DNA of 5,737 bases from Nannocystaceae bacterium (GTDB taxonomy: Bacteria; Myxococcota_A; Polyangia; Nannocystales; Nannocystaceae): contig JAESSZ010000680.1 of assembly GCA_016763875.1 (NCBI GenBank), positions 1 to 5,737 on the forward strand, read 5' to 3'. This document shows positions 1-5,737 of the stretch, piece after piece. Every line of letters begins with the position of its first letter. The first letter of the stretch is position 1. The position numbers and the translations under genes were made by a program. The notes beneath the pieces were generated by a model. It was not told the DNA's origin. It was given only the letters and a program-made list of their open reading frames with translations, and made no database searches.

Positions 1-23
1 GCCGCAGCAAGTGCAAAGATCAC

Positions 24-1688
24 TCAGTCGCCGCGAAGGGTCGTCCTCCCGGGAATACGCACGCCCGCCGAGTTGGCGAACGCAGTTGCGTCCTCATAAC
101 CCGCGTCGACATGTCGCACCACGCCCATCCCGGGGTCGGTCACTAAAACGCGTGCGAGTCGACGCGCGGCATCATCGGTGCCGTCGGCGACAACCACCAT
201 CCCGGAGTGCAGCGAGTAGCCAATGCCCACCCCGCCGCCATGGTGCACCGAAGCCCACGTCGCCCCCGCCGCCGTGTTGAGCAACGCATTGAGCACGGGC
301 CAGTCCGCAATAGCGTCGGACCCGTCTTTCATGTCCTCGGTCTCTCGGTTGGGAGACGCCACGCTGCCGCAGTCCAGATGATCGCGACCAATCACGATCG
401 GACCCTCGAGCTCGCCGCTGCGGACCATCTCGTTGAACCGCAGACCCGCTTTGTCACGCTCGCCGTAGCCAAGCCAACAGATCCGGCAGGGTAGTCCTTG
501 GAACTGCACCTGCTCTCCGGCCAGCTCGATCCATCGCCGCAACGCGGTCCTCTCCGGAAACAACTCAAGGATGGCGCGGTCGGTTTTCCGAATGTCCTCG
601 GGGTTGCCCGACAGCGCCGCCCAACGAAACGGGCCTTGACCCGAGCAGAACAGCGGACGGATGAAGAGCGGGATGAACCCCTTGATATCGAAAGCGTCGG
701 CGACACCAGCCTTGACCGCGGCCGCACGAATATTGTTGCCGTAGTCGAACGTCACGGCGCCTTTGTCCTGCAGATCTCGCATCGCGCGAACATGTCGTCC
801 CATCGCGTCGATGCTGCGACGCACGTACGCCTTCGGGTCCGCTTGCCGCAGATCCTTGGCCTCGGCCAGCGTGAGACCGTCCGGTACGTAGCCATTGAGC
901 TCGTCATGCGCCGAGGTCTGATCGGTCACGATGTCAGGCACCACGCCACGCCGCACGAGCTCTGGCAGGACAGTGGCGCAGTTGCCCAGTAGACCGACCG
1001 AGAGCGCCTTCTTTGCGGCTCGCGCCTCGTCCAGCCATTTCAGCGCTTCGTCGAGCGACGAGGTGGACTTCATGAGGTAGCCCGTGTCCAGCCGACGCTG
1101 AATCCTTGCCGGATCGACTTCGATACACAGCGTCGTGGCCCCGTTCATCGTCGCGGCCAGCGGCTGTGCACCCCCCATACCGCCCAGACCACCGGTCACG
1201 ATCAACCGACCCGCGAGGTCACCGCCAAAGTGCTGGCGGGCGCACTCGGCAAACGTCTCGTAGGTCCCCTGCAGAATCCCCTGCGTACCGATGTAGATCC
1301 AACTGCCCGCGGTCATCTGGCCGTACATGGTCAGGCCCAGCGCCTCAAGTCGGTTGAACTCATCCCAGTTCGCCCACTTCGGCACGAGCAAACTGTTGAC
1401 GATGAGCACACGCGGCGCGTCGGCGTGGGTCTTGAAAATCCCCTGCGCCCGTCCGCTCTGCACCACAAGCGTTTCCTCGTTACCGAGATCGCGAAGCGAG
1501 GCTACGATCTGGTCGTAGTCCTTCCATGACCGGGCCGCTTTCCCCGTGCCGCCATACACGACGAGGTCCTCGGGTTGCTCGGCCACATCGGGGTCGAGGT
1601 TGTTCATCAGCATGCGCAAGGCGGCCTCTTGGCCCCAGCCCTTGCACGACCGCTCTGCGCCATGCGGCGCTCGGATTTCACGAGCCAT
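24..1688 (-). CDS. hutU: Urocanate hydratase (urocanase)
   Basis: This cytoplasmic enzyme converts urocanate to 4-imidazolone-5-propionate, the second step of histidine degradation, using tightly bound NAD+ as an electrophile. The 554-residue product has the length usual for the family (about 555). Seen in order, numbered from the chosen start: EIRAPHG (4-10), VVYGGTGKAARSW (about 44-55), YGQMTAGSWIYIGTQG (about 122-137), the glycine-rich NAD+-binding stretch GGLGGMGG (166-173), FDYGNNIR (314-321), RPLFCSGQGPFRW (about 344-356), FQGLPCRICWLG with the conserved cysteine at 404 (matching the catalytic Cys410 of the Pseudomonas enzyme), IGRDHLDCGSVASPNRETE, and HHGGGVG (482-488). The ATG at 1686-1688 was chosen because MAREIRAPHG aligns with known N-termini. 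The frame stays open to 1790, but that extension would run across the divergent promoter. No good Shine-Dalgarno precedes the ATG. No other hut gene is visible; only 23 bases follow the stop. Identity is very secure. Confidence 0.97.
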   Translation of the reverse strand: MAREIRAPHGAERSCKGWGQEAALRMLMNNLDPDVAEQPEDLVVYGGTGKAARSWKDYDQIVASLRDLGNEETLVVQSGRAQGIFKTHADAPRVLIVNSLLVPKWANWDEFNRLEALGLTMYGQMTAGSWIYIGTQGILQGTYETFAECARQHFGGDLAGRLIVTGGLGGMGGAQPLAATMNGATTLCIEVDPARIQRRLDTGYLMKSTSSLDEALKWLDEARAAKKALSVGLLGNCATVLPELVRRGVVPDIVTDQTSAHDELNGYVPDGLTLAEAKDLRQADPKAYVRRSIDAMGRHVRAMRDLQDKGAVTFDYGNNIRAAAVKAGVADAFDIKGFIPLFIRPLFCSGQGPFRWAALSGNPEDIRKTDRAILELFPERTALRRWIELAGEQVQFQGLPCRICWLGYGERDKAGLRFNEMVRSGELEGPIVIGRDHLDCGSVASPNRETEDMKDGSDAIADWPVLNALLNTAAGATWASVHHGGGVGIGYSLHSGMVVVADGTDDAARRLARVLVTDPGMGVVRHVDAGYEDATAFANSAGVRIPGRTTLRGD

Positions 1689-1710
1689 CGCGCGAAGACT
1701 AACGCGTGGC

Positions 1711-1739
1711 TTGACATTATGTAAGCGATTACGTAACTG
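1711..1739 (+). promoter_or_regulatory. Candidate promoter of the MarR-GNAT gene
   Basis: A perfect TTGACA -35 lies at 1711-1716. At a 17-bp spacing the -10 position reads TAACTG (1734-1739), a poor match. Transcription from it would begin at about 1745-1747, at or just before the ATG, implying a leaderless or nearly leaderless mRNA; this fits the absence of a Shine-Dalgarno sequence. The spacer and -10 are covered by the 24-bp dyad, consistent with autorepression. The weak -10 keeps confidence moderate. Confidence 0.4.
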
Positions 1740-1744
1740 CTTAC
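1716..1744 (-). promoter_or_regulatory. Candidate hutU promoter
   Basis: Reading leftward, CATAAT (complement of 1716-1721) matches the sigma-70 -10 consensus at five of six positions and would start transcription near 1709, about 20 nt ahead of the hutU ATG. The -35 is poor: TAAGCA at a 16-bp spacing matches three of six. The proposed -35 and spacer lie within the 24-bp dyad, so occupancy there should affect the promoter. Placement is inferred from sequence only. Confidence 0.45.
1721..1744. promoter_or_regulatory. 24-bp dyad operator between hutU and the MarR-GNAT gene
   Basis: Two 12-bp units, GTAAGCGATTAC and GTAACTGCTTAC, lie directly end to end. Each fits GTAANNNNTTAC, and the pair forms one larger dyad (GTAAGC arms, central TTACGTAA) with 20 of 24 positions symmetrical. 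It sits between the right-facing -35 and the MarR-GNAT ATG, and upstream of the left-facing hutU -10. MarR proteins bind palindromes of about this size as dimers, and divergently transcribed MarR genes usually autoregulate, so the neighbouring MarR-GNAT protein is the likely ligand. Two tandem units could hold two dimers. The dyad is seen; the binding partner is inferred. Confidence 0.7.
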
Positions 1745-1746
1745 GC

Positions 1747-2691
1747 ATGTTGTCTTCCCCGTCGTGGATCACACTCGGGACCGCACTCAAACGGGCTACA
1801 GAACGCCTTTACGGGGCTATCGACGACGTTTACCGCCGCGACGGGGTTCTCTTCCAAGCCGCCTGGTTCTCCGTATTTCGCGCACTCGCAGACCACGGCG
1901 CACAGCCCGTTTCGACCGTTGCTACACGAATCGGACAGAGTCACGCGGCGGTCAGCCAGGCCTCCAAAAAGCTCGCCGCGGCAGGATACGTCGCGTCGGC
2001 GACGGCGTCCGATCGTCGGCAACGTCTGGTCGCCCTCAGTGCACGCGGCCGTGCGCTCGCAGCCCGGTTGCGCGATGTGTGGACCGAGATCTCAGACGGC
2101 TTCGGGGCCCAGTTCGGCGGAGCACACGGCGACCTGCTGGCGTGCGTCACCAACCTGGAGACGATCCTTGCAACGGATGCACTGACCGAGTCGATCCTCG
2201 CAAAGGCGCAGGCCAGACGCGCTCGGGCGATCACCCTCTTGGACTTCGTCCCCGAGCACGCGGCCGAGTTTCAGCGCCTCAACGAAGAGTGGCTTTCGGC
2301 GTCGTTCACGATCGAGCCCGTCGACGCCGCATTGCTCGGAGATCCGCAGGCCAAGGTCATCGTTCCCGGTGGCGCGATCATTTCGGCGTCTCTCCACGGC
2401 GAGCTCATCGGCACATGCGCACTGCTAAACATGGGCGGCGGCGTATACGAGCTGTCTAAGATGGCGGTCACCGAGGTCTGCCGTGGACTGGGCGTGGGCA
2501 AGCGCCTCCTGCAAGCGGCCGTTGACCGGTTCGACGCACTGGACGGCCAACGTCTGTTTCTTGAGAGCAGCAAGAAACTCAGCCCGGCCTTGAAACTGTA
2601 CGAGTCGTTCGGCTTCGTTCACACGCCCCGTCCCGGTGGCGCATCGCCGTACGCGCGCGCAGACGTCTACATGGTGCTCCAACGCAGTTGA
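1747..2691 (+). CDS. MarR-family winged-helix regulator fused to GNAT N-acetyltransferase
   Basis: The 314-residue protein has two domains. Residues 10-140 are MarR-like: an N-terminal dimerisation helix (LGTALKRATERLY, 10-22), a helix-turn-helix around 53-82 (VSTVATRIGQSHAAVSQASK with KLAAAGYV), and a wing, ASDRRQRLVALSARG (87-101). Residues 160-312 are GNAT-like: a strand pair near 203-227, the acetyl-CoA pyrophosphate-binding motif VCRGLGVGKRLLQAAV (244-259), and ALKLYESFGF (281-290), the usual C-terminal motif. The ATG at 1747 was chosen because it begins just before the conserved LGTALKR helix; the open frame upstream to 1546 is antisense to hutU. No Shine-Dalgarno is visible. The gene diverges from hutU across a shared dyad, suggesting it regulates hutU and itself, perhaps sensing urocanate or another histidine intermediate (inference). 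The acetylated substrate is unknown. Domain calls are firm; the regulatory target is not. Confidence 0.9.
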   Translation: MLSSPSWITLGTALKRATERLYGAIDDVYRRDGVLFQAAWFSVFRALADHGAQPVSTVATRIGQSHAAVSQASKKLAAAGYVASATASDRRQRLVALSARGRALAARLRDVWTEISDGFGAQFGGAHGDLLACVTNLETILATDALTESILAKAQARRARAITLLDFVPEHAAEFQRLNEEWLSASFTIEPVDAALLGDPQAKVIVPGGAIISASLHGELIGTCALLNMGGGVYELSKMAVTEVCRGLGVGKRLLQAAVDRFDALDGQRLFLESSKKLSPALKLYESFGFVHTPRPGGASPYARADVYMVLQRS

Positions 2692-2694
2692 GGC

Positions 2695-2722
2695 GGCGAG
2701 CCAGGCCTGCAGCGGACTCGCC
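2695..2722. terminator. Weak stem-loop in the convergent gap
   Basis: GGCGAG (2695-2700) can pair with CTCGCC (2717-2722) around a 16-base loop that itself contains the palindrome CAGGCCTG (2702-2709). It lies between the converging stop codons of the MarR-GNAT gene (2691) and the Maf gene (2729), where a bidirectional terminator would be expected. There is no run of T on either side, so it is not a typical intrinsic terminator. Low confidence. Confidence 0.25.
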
Positions 2723-2728
2723 TACGCC

Positions 2729-3325
2729 CTACAGCACGCCGGCCGCGCGCAGCAGACGTGCGACGGCGAGCAGTGGCAACCCGATGATGCCCGTGTAGTC
2801 CTTGGTGTCGATCGACTCGAACAGCGCAATACCTGCATCTTCGATCCGGTAGGACCCAACGCAGTCCAGCGGCCGATGGCGTGCGATGTAGCGCGTTGCC
2901 TCGTCGCGATCGAACGCGCGCATGGTGAGGGTCTGCCGATCGACAGTGGACTGGAAACTCGAGGAGCGCGTGTCGTACAGCACCACGCCCGTGGTGAGGC
3001 GATGACTCGTCCCCGACAGGAGCAAGAGTTGCTCAACCGCCGCAGCCTCGGTGCCGGGTTTGCACAGCAGTTGCCGAGGCGGACCCGGGAGCACGGCGAT
3101 CTGATCCGCGGCGAGTATCAGATGGGCGGGATAGCTTGAGGCCAGACTCTCCGCCTTACGCAGCGCCATCTCCAACGCGAACGCCTCGTCTGCGAGTTCG
3201 TCGAAGCGACCACGGTCAGCGTCTTCATCGTAGGTAGGCGCCGCTTGTACGAAGTCGACATCCAGCCGCCCCAGGAGTTCCTTCCTGTACTTCGAGGTCG
3301 ACGCGAGAACGAGCGTCAGCGGCAT
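2729..3325 (-). CDS. Maf/YceF-type nucleotide pyrophosphatase
   Basis: Maf proteins are cytoplasmic house-cleaning pyrophosphatases that hydrolyse non-canonical or modified nucleoside triphosphates to monophosphates; some were first noted for inhibiting septum formation. The 198-residue product has the normal family length. It begins with the Maf signature LASTSKYRKELL (7-18). The catalytic aspartate occurs in AADQIA (D74); the DQ pair, rather than DT, points to the YceF (7-methyl-GTP) branch over the dTTP/UTP branch. GSYRIEDAGIALFESIDTKD (157-176) followed by IIGLPLLAV (180-188) closely resembles the C-terminal signature of YceF. The ATG at 3323-3325 lies inside the end of the upstream kinase gene (10-nt overlap, different frame), so the two are probably co-transcribed and translationally coupled; only a weak AAGAA precedes the ATG. 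Family assignment is secure; substrate preference is inferred from the DQ motif. Confidence 0.93.
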   Translation of the reverse strand: MPLTLVLASTSKYRKELLGRLDVDFVQAAPTYDEDADRGRFDELADEAFALEMALRKAESLASSYPAHLILAADQIAVLPGPPRQLLCKPGTEAAAVEQLLLLSGTSHRLTTGVVLYDTRSSSFQSTVDRQTLTMRAFDRDEATRYIARHRPLDCVGSYRIEDAGIALFESIDTKDYTGIIGLPLLAVARLLRAAGVL

Positions 3326-5466
3326 TTCTTGTTGATCAATCCGGCGCCGAATTTGGAACAGTCCGGGCCCTTGCTGGCAGTGGCGCGCTTCGTCGGCGAT
3401 CTCTTCCGACGCTTGCCGGCGCCGTTGCTCGACCCACCGGTTCCGCCGCCGTTCGACGTGGGAATCCCATTTTCTCCCACCGGTGAACCAACCGTCCCGC
3501 TTTCGGGAGAGTTGGGCTCAAGCCCCGCCAGTTGAGCGAGCAAGGCTTCGCGTCGTTGCACAACCTCGCCACAGCGTTCGGCGTCGAGTTTGTCGGCATC
3601 CGTCAGGTGCTTGCCTTCCTTGGGCTTGGGGAGCTCAGCCTGCTCGACGCGTCGGTAGTAGTAGTACTCAGCGTCGCTTGAGATCGCATCGAGTGCGTCG
3701 AGGTACGCCCCGCAAGGTGTCAGCGCCTCGTGGGCCTGCAGTACATCCAGCGCCCGATTCAGCCTGGCGTTGACAAGATCGGCGTTGGCCGCAACCGTCT
3801 CAAGTTCCTCGAGCGCGCGGTGCCGGTCTTCGTAGTTGAGCGGTTTTCGCTCGTTGTTCACGAGCTCGAGCAGGAACGTATGGGCATTGGGGCCCATCTG
3901 CCGCAAAGCGAGGTCTAGAGCCTCATCACGCAGCCCTGGTTTGCGCATCAACGCTGCGAGTTCGGCGTAGAAGTCACGATCGTCGATGAGCGTCGCGTTG
4001 TTCTCAAGCGCCTTGCCGTACGCGGCAAGTGCTTGCGGCCGCTTCTTCTTGCCTTGGTCGATCAGCATTCGACCCTGGCGCCACACGAGTCGCGCGTCGT
4101 CCGGGAAACGATCGAGTAGCGGACCAAGCAGCTTGTCCGCATCGTCCGCCTTCTTCGCGAGAATCAGCCGATCGATCTCTGCGAGCTGGGAATCCGTTGG
4201 CCCCTCGTCGTCGACAATGACGATCTCGTCGTCGAAGTCAGCTTCACCAGCCGCCGCCGCGACCTCGGGGGCAGCGGGCTTGTCGTCACCACCGCGCATC
4301 GCGAACGCGCCAACCACCACCGCGACCGCCAGCGCCCCACCCGCCAACGCCCACTTGGCCGCCACGGAGTTTCGCGCCCGGTCCACGGGCGGAATGCTTG
4401 TTACCGCGAGATGCTGCGAGGTATCACCGGACCCCGGCATCGACACACTGATCGGCCCCGAACCCGTCAACGCAATCGGACCCGAACCGGAAATGGATAT
4501 CGGCCCCGAGTTCAGAGAAAGTGATGCCGAGCCTGTGATCGCGCGCTGACCCGAGCTTCCCGGATACAGCGTGATGCCCGTGATGTCCGTCGTCGCTATT
4601 GCGGGCAGGATCTCCTCCAGCGCCAGCCGTGCTTCGACCGCGGTTTGGAAACGAGCCTCGCGCTGCTTCTCCAGCAACTTCCGGACGATCGGGTCCAGCA
4701 CCATCGGCACCGACTGCGGAAGCGGCGGCGCATCGCGACTGACCTGCATGCGCACCAACGCCACCGGGTCGTCGGCCACAAACGGCTGCTCACCCGCGAG
4801 CATCTCCCACAAGATGATGCCCACCGCGTAGAGGTCAGCGCGTGCGTCGGCTTCCTGTCCCATCGCCTGCTCGGGACTCATATAGGCGGGCGTGCCAAAC
4901 ACGAGCCCAGCCTTGGTCATGTTGCGACTGGAGTCCGACGCACCAACCAACTTGGCGATACCAAAGTCGACGATCTTCAGGGTCTCGCGACCCGCGTGAT
5001 CGCGAGTGACGAAGATGTTCTCGGGTTTGATGTCGCGATGAACAACGCCTTTGTCATGCGCGTGCTCAAGACCGTTGAGGATCTGCAGAGCAAGCAACAC
5101 TGCACGATCCGCGGGGTACGGCTCGCCCATCATCTCAGCCAGCTCGTGTCCCTCGAGCAGCTGCATGACCATGAACTTCAGGCCCTTCTCCGTGCTCCCG
5201 ACGTCAGTGACCTGCATGCAGTTCGGATGATCGAGACGCGAGGCGGAGTGGGCTTCGCGATCGAAACGCGCGGATATGTCCGGGTCCCGAGTCAGCTCAG
5301 GATGCAGCACCTTGATCGCGACATCACGCTCGAGGCCGAGGTGCCGTCCCTTAAACACAGCTCCCATGCCACCGATGCCCAGCAACTCATCCACGCGATA
5401 GCGACCGGCAACCTTTGTGCCGCGGAGTGCCGCAAGATCGGGGTGCAGGCTGTCCTCGTCCACCAT
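3316..5466 (-). CDS. Transmembrane Hanks-type Ser/Thr protein kinase
   Basis: The 716-residue protein has an N-terminal cytoplasmic kinase domain (about 23-287) with all key residues visible: P-loop GIGGMGAVFKG (30-40), ATP-anchoring K52 in VAIKV, helix-C E71, HRDIKPEN (143-150, catalytic D145, RD type), DFG (167-169), and activation-segment end GTPAYMSPEQ (191-200). A Ser/Thr/Gly/Pro linker with an SGPI repeat follows (about 303-350), then one hydrophobic helix (371-390), an acidic stretch (409-422), and a helical, TPR-like outer region (about 425-580). The end is a Gly/Ser-rich and basic tail with cysteines at 703 and 715. No PASTA domains are seen. The ATG at 5464-5466 was chosen; a TTG 23 codons upstream is in frame but would overlap the candidate promoter. 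The 3' end overlaps the Maf gene. Activity is very likely; signal and substrates are unknown. Confidence 0.95.
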   Translation of the reverse strand: MVDEDSLHPDLAALRGTKVAGRYRVDELLGIGGMGAVFKGRHLGLERDVAIKVLHPELTRDPDISARFDREAHSASRLDHPNCMQVTDVGSTEKGLKFMVMQLLEGHELAEMMGEPYPADRAVLLALQILNGLEHAHDKGVVHRDIKPENIFVTRDHAGRETLKIVDFGIAKLVGASDSSRNMTKAGLVFGTPAYMSPEQAMGQEADARADLYAVGIILWEMLAGEQPFVADDPVALVRMQVSRDAPPLPQSVPMVLDPIVRKLLEKQREARFQTAVEARLALEEILPAIATTDITGITLYPGSSGQRAITGSASLSLNSGPISISGSGPIALTGSGPISVSMPGSGDTSQHLAVTSIPPVDRARNSVAAKWALAGGALAVAVVVGAFAMRGGDDKPAAPEVAAAAGEADFDDEIVIVDDEGPTDSQLAEIDRLILAKKADDADKLLGPLLDRFPDDARLVWRQGRMLIDQGKKKRPQALAAYGKALENNATLIDDRDFYAELAALMRKPGLRDEALDLALRQMGPNAHTFLLELVNNERKPLNYEDRHRALEELETVAANADLVNARLNRALDVLQAHEALTPCGAYLDALDAISSDAEYYYYRRVEQAELPKPKEGKHLTDADKLDAERCGEVVQRREALLAQLAGLEPNSPESGTVGSPVGENGIPTSNGGGTGGSSNGAGKRRKRSPTKRATASKGPDCSKFGAGLINKKCR
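4438..4509 (-). repeat. Three-copy octapeptide repeat in the kinase juxtamembrane linker
   Basis: Kinase residues 320-343 read as three eight-residue units, SGPISISG, SGPIALTG and SGPISVSM, visible in the DNA as recurring CGGCCCCGA / CGGACCCGA. It lies between the kinase domain and the membrane helix. It is probably a flexible, disordered linker rich in Ser/Thr that could be autophosphorylated (inference). A related, more degenerate stretch precedes it. Confidence 0.65.
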
Positions 5467-5514
5467 GGAACCGGTCTCAAGCCACTCCCCGGGGGCCGCG
5501 AGGTGGGCCTGCGT

Positions 5515-5523
5515 ACAATAGCA
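5515..5523 (-). promoter_or_regulatory. Candidate extended -10 promoter of the kinase-maf operon
   Basis: On the minus strand TGCTATTGT (5523 down to 5515) fits an extended -10 element: TG, one base, then TATTGT, which matches TATAAT at four of six. No convincing -35 lies 16-18 bp upstream, as is common for extended -10 promoters. Transcription would start near 5508, giving a leader of about 40 nt before the kinase ATG. TGGCAC immediately upstream also gives a sigma-54-like look, but the spacing is one base short. Confidence 0.35.
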
Positions 5524-5565
5524 AGCGGGTGCCAAACCGTCGTCGGCGGGCTAGCCAAGTTGCTC

Positions 5566-5578
5566 GTGCGCCGCGCAC
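5566..5578. repeat. 13-bp perfect palindrome upstream of the kinase gene
   Basis: GTGCGC and GCGCAC flank a single central C. The palindrome lies about 40 bp upstream of the candidate kinase promoter and about 70 bp downstream of the preceding gene's stop. It could be a regulator site or a small part of a transcript-end structure, but in GC-rich DNA such a short palindrome can occur by chance. Confidence 0.25.
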
Positions 5579-5645
5579 AGAGCGCGGTTGCGCGAAAAAC
5601 GACGCGAGGAGCGGGTGTTGGTTCACGGCCGAAGCCGGGCAGGTG

Positions 5646-5737
5646 CTAGCCCTTCACGGGCTTGGTGCGGACAGTGTCCTGCTCTGGGTCGGTATCTTCG
5701 GGTACGCCATCGGGGGCCTCGATGAAGCTAGTACCGA
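5646..5737 (-). CDS. C-terminal end of an unidentified protein (partial)
   Basis: One minus-strand frame is open from the window edge to a TAG at 5646-5648 and encodes 29 residues ending VPEDTDPEQDTVRTKPVKG. The composition (acidic and Pro-rich, then basic) resembles a charged, disordered C-terminal tail. Codons here mostly end in G or C, as in the neighbouring genes. The other two minus-strand frames contain stops in this stretch. It runs in the same direction as the kinase but is separated from the kinase ATG by about 180 bp. The family cannot be recognised from so short a piece. Confidence 0.5.
   Translation of the reverse strand, partial: GTSFIEAPDGVPEDTDPEQDTVRTKPVKG

Larger units (their letters stand above)
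5467..5645. other. Intergenic region upstream of the kinase gene
   Basis: About 180 bp separate the end of the partial upstream gene from the kinase ATG. Besides the candidate extended -10 and the 13-bp palindrome, there is a 4-bp stem with a TTCG loop (CGGCTTCGGCCG on the minus strand, just after the upstream stop) without a T-tract. No convincing gene is seen here on either strand. Confidence 0.5.

Noticed and set aside
1..23. Possible start of the next minus-strand gene: a GTG immediately after the hutU stop (VIFALAA).
   Set aside because: Only seven codons fit before the window ends and no ribosome-binding site is evident, so a gene cannot be supported.
498..992. A 164-codon plus-strand frame inside hutU.
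   Set aside because: Antisense shadow of a highly conserved enzyme, with no recognisable motif.
1546..1746. Upstream extension of the MarR-GNAT frame to 1546.
   Set aside because: It is antisense to the conserved start of hutU and its residues look like non-coding shadow; the MarR domain begins just after 1747.
1689..1790. N-terminal extension of hutU to ATGs at 1748 or 1790, the former preceded by GGGGAAG.
   Set aside because: Known urocanases begin close to the EIRAP motif. The extension would run across the divergent dyad and promoters and overlap the start of the MarR-GNAT gene, and its residues (MRKQLRNRLHNVK...) do not resemble the family.
5467..5535. TTG start at 5533-5535 adding 23 residues to the kinase.
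   Set aside because: The added residues resemble no known kinase N-terminus, and the region contains the candidate -10. The ATG at 5464-5466 gives a normal N-terminal segment before the P-loop.
5583..5612. Minus-strand CGCG / TTTTT / CGCG stretch as a terminator for the upstream gene.
   Set aside because: The T-run is in the loop rather than after the stem, and the stem is only four base pairs.
4645..5649. A 334-codon plus-strand open frame opposite the kinase domain.
   Set aside because: It mirrors a strongly conserved kinase-domain sequence on the other strand. Long antisense frames are expected in GC-rich codon usage, and no domain is recognisable in it.

Overview
High-GC bacterial DNA with four intact genes and one fragment. 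The Ser/Thr kinase architecture (Hanks-type kinase, low-complexity Gly/Ser/Pro linker, one membrane helix, repeat-like C-terminal domain, Cys-containing basic tail) suggests a myxobacterium-like organism (Myxococcota / former Deltaproteobacteria). This is inference from protein style only; the window holds no rRNA or other taxonomic marker.

Layout. Positions 24-1688 (minus) encode urocanate hydratase (HutU), the second enzyme of histidine degradation. Facing away from it, 1747-2691 (plus) encodes a 314-residue fusion of a MarR-type winged-helix DNA-binding domain and a GNAT acetyltransferase domain. The 58-bp gap between their starts holds a 24-bp dyad made of two adjacent GTAANNNNTTAC units (1721-1744). 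It lies between a consensus TTGACA -35 pointing right and a CATAAT -10 pointing left, so a protein bound there could control both genes. The MarR-GNAT protein is the natural candidate, which would make it a non-HutC type regulator of histidine use.

The MarR-GNAT gene converges on a minus-strand pair: a transmembrane Ser/Thr kinase (3316-5466) whose 3' end overlaps by 10 nt the start of a Maf/YceF-type nucleotide pyrophosphatase (2729-3325). The overlap indicates co-transcription and probably translational coupling. A 37-bp convergent gap (2692-2728) with a weak stem-loop separates the two blocks. Upstream of the kinase lies an intergenic region of about 180 bp with a candidate extended -10 promoter and a short perfect palindrome. 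Beyond it is the C-terminal end of another minus-strand gene (5646 to the window edge) that cannot be identified.

No tRNA, rRNA, CRISPR array, insertion sequence or phage feature was recognised. The most unusual element is the hutU / MarR-GNAT divergent control region; the rest looks like ordinary chromosome.
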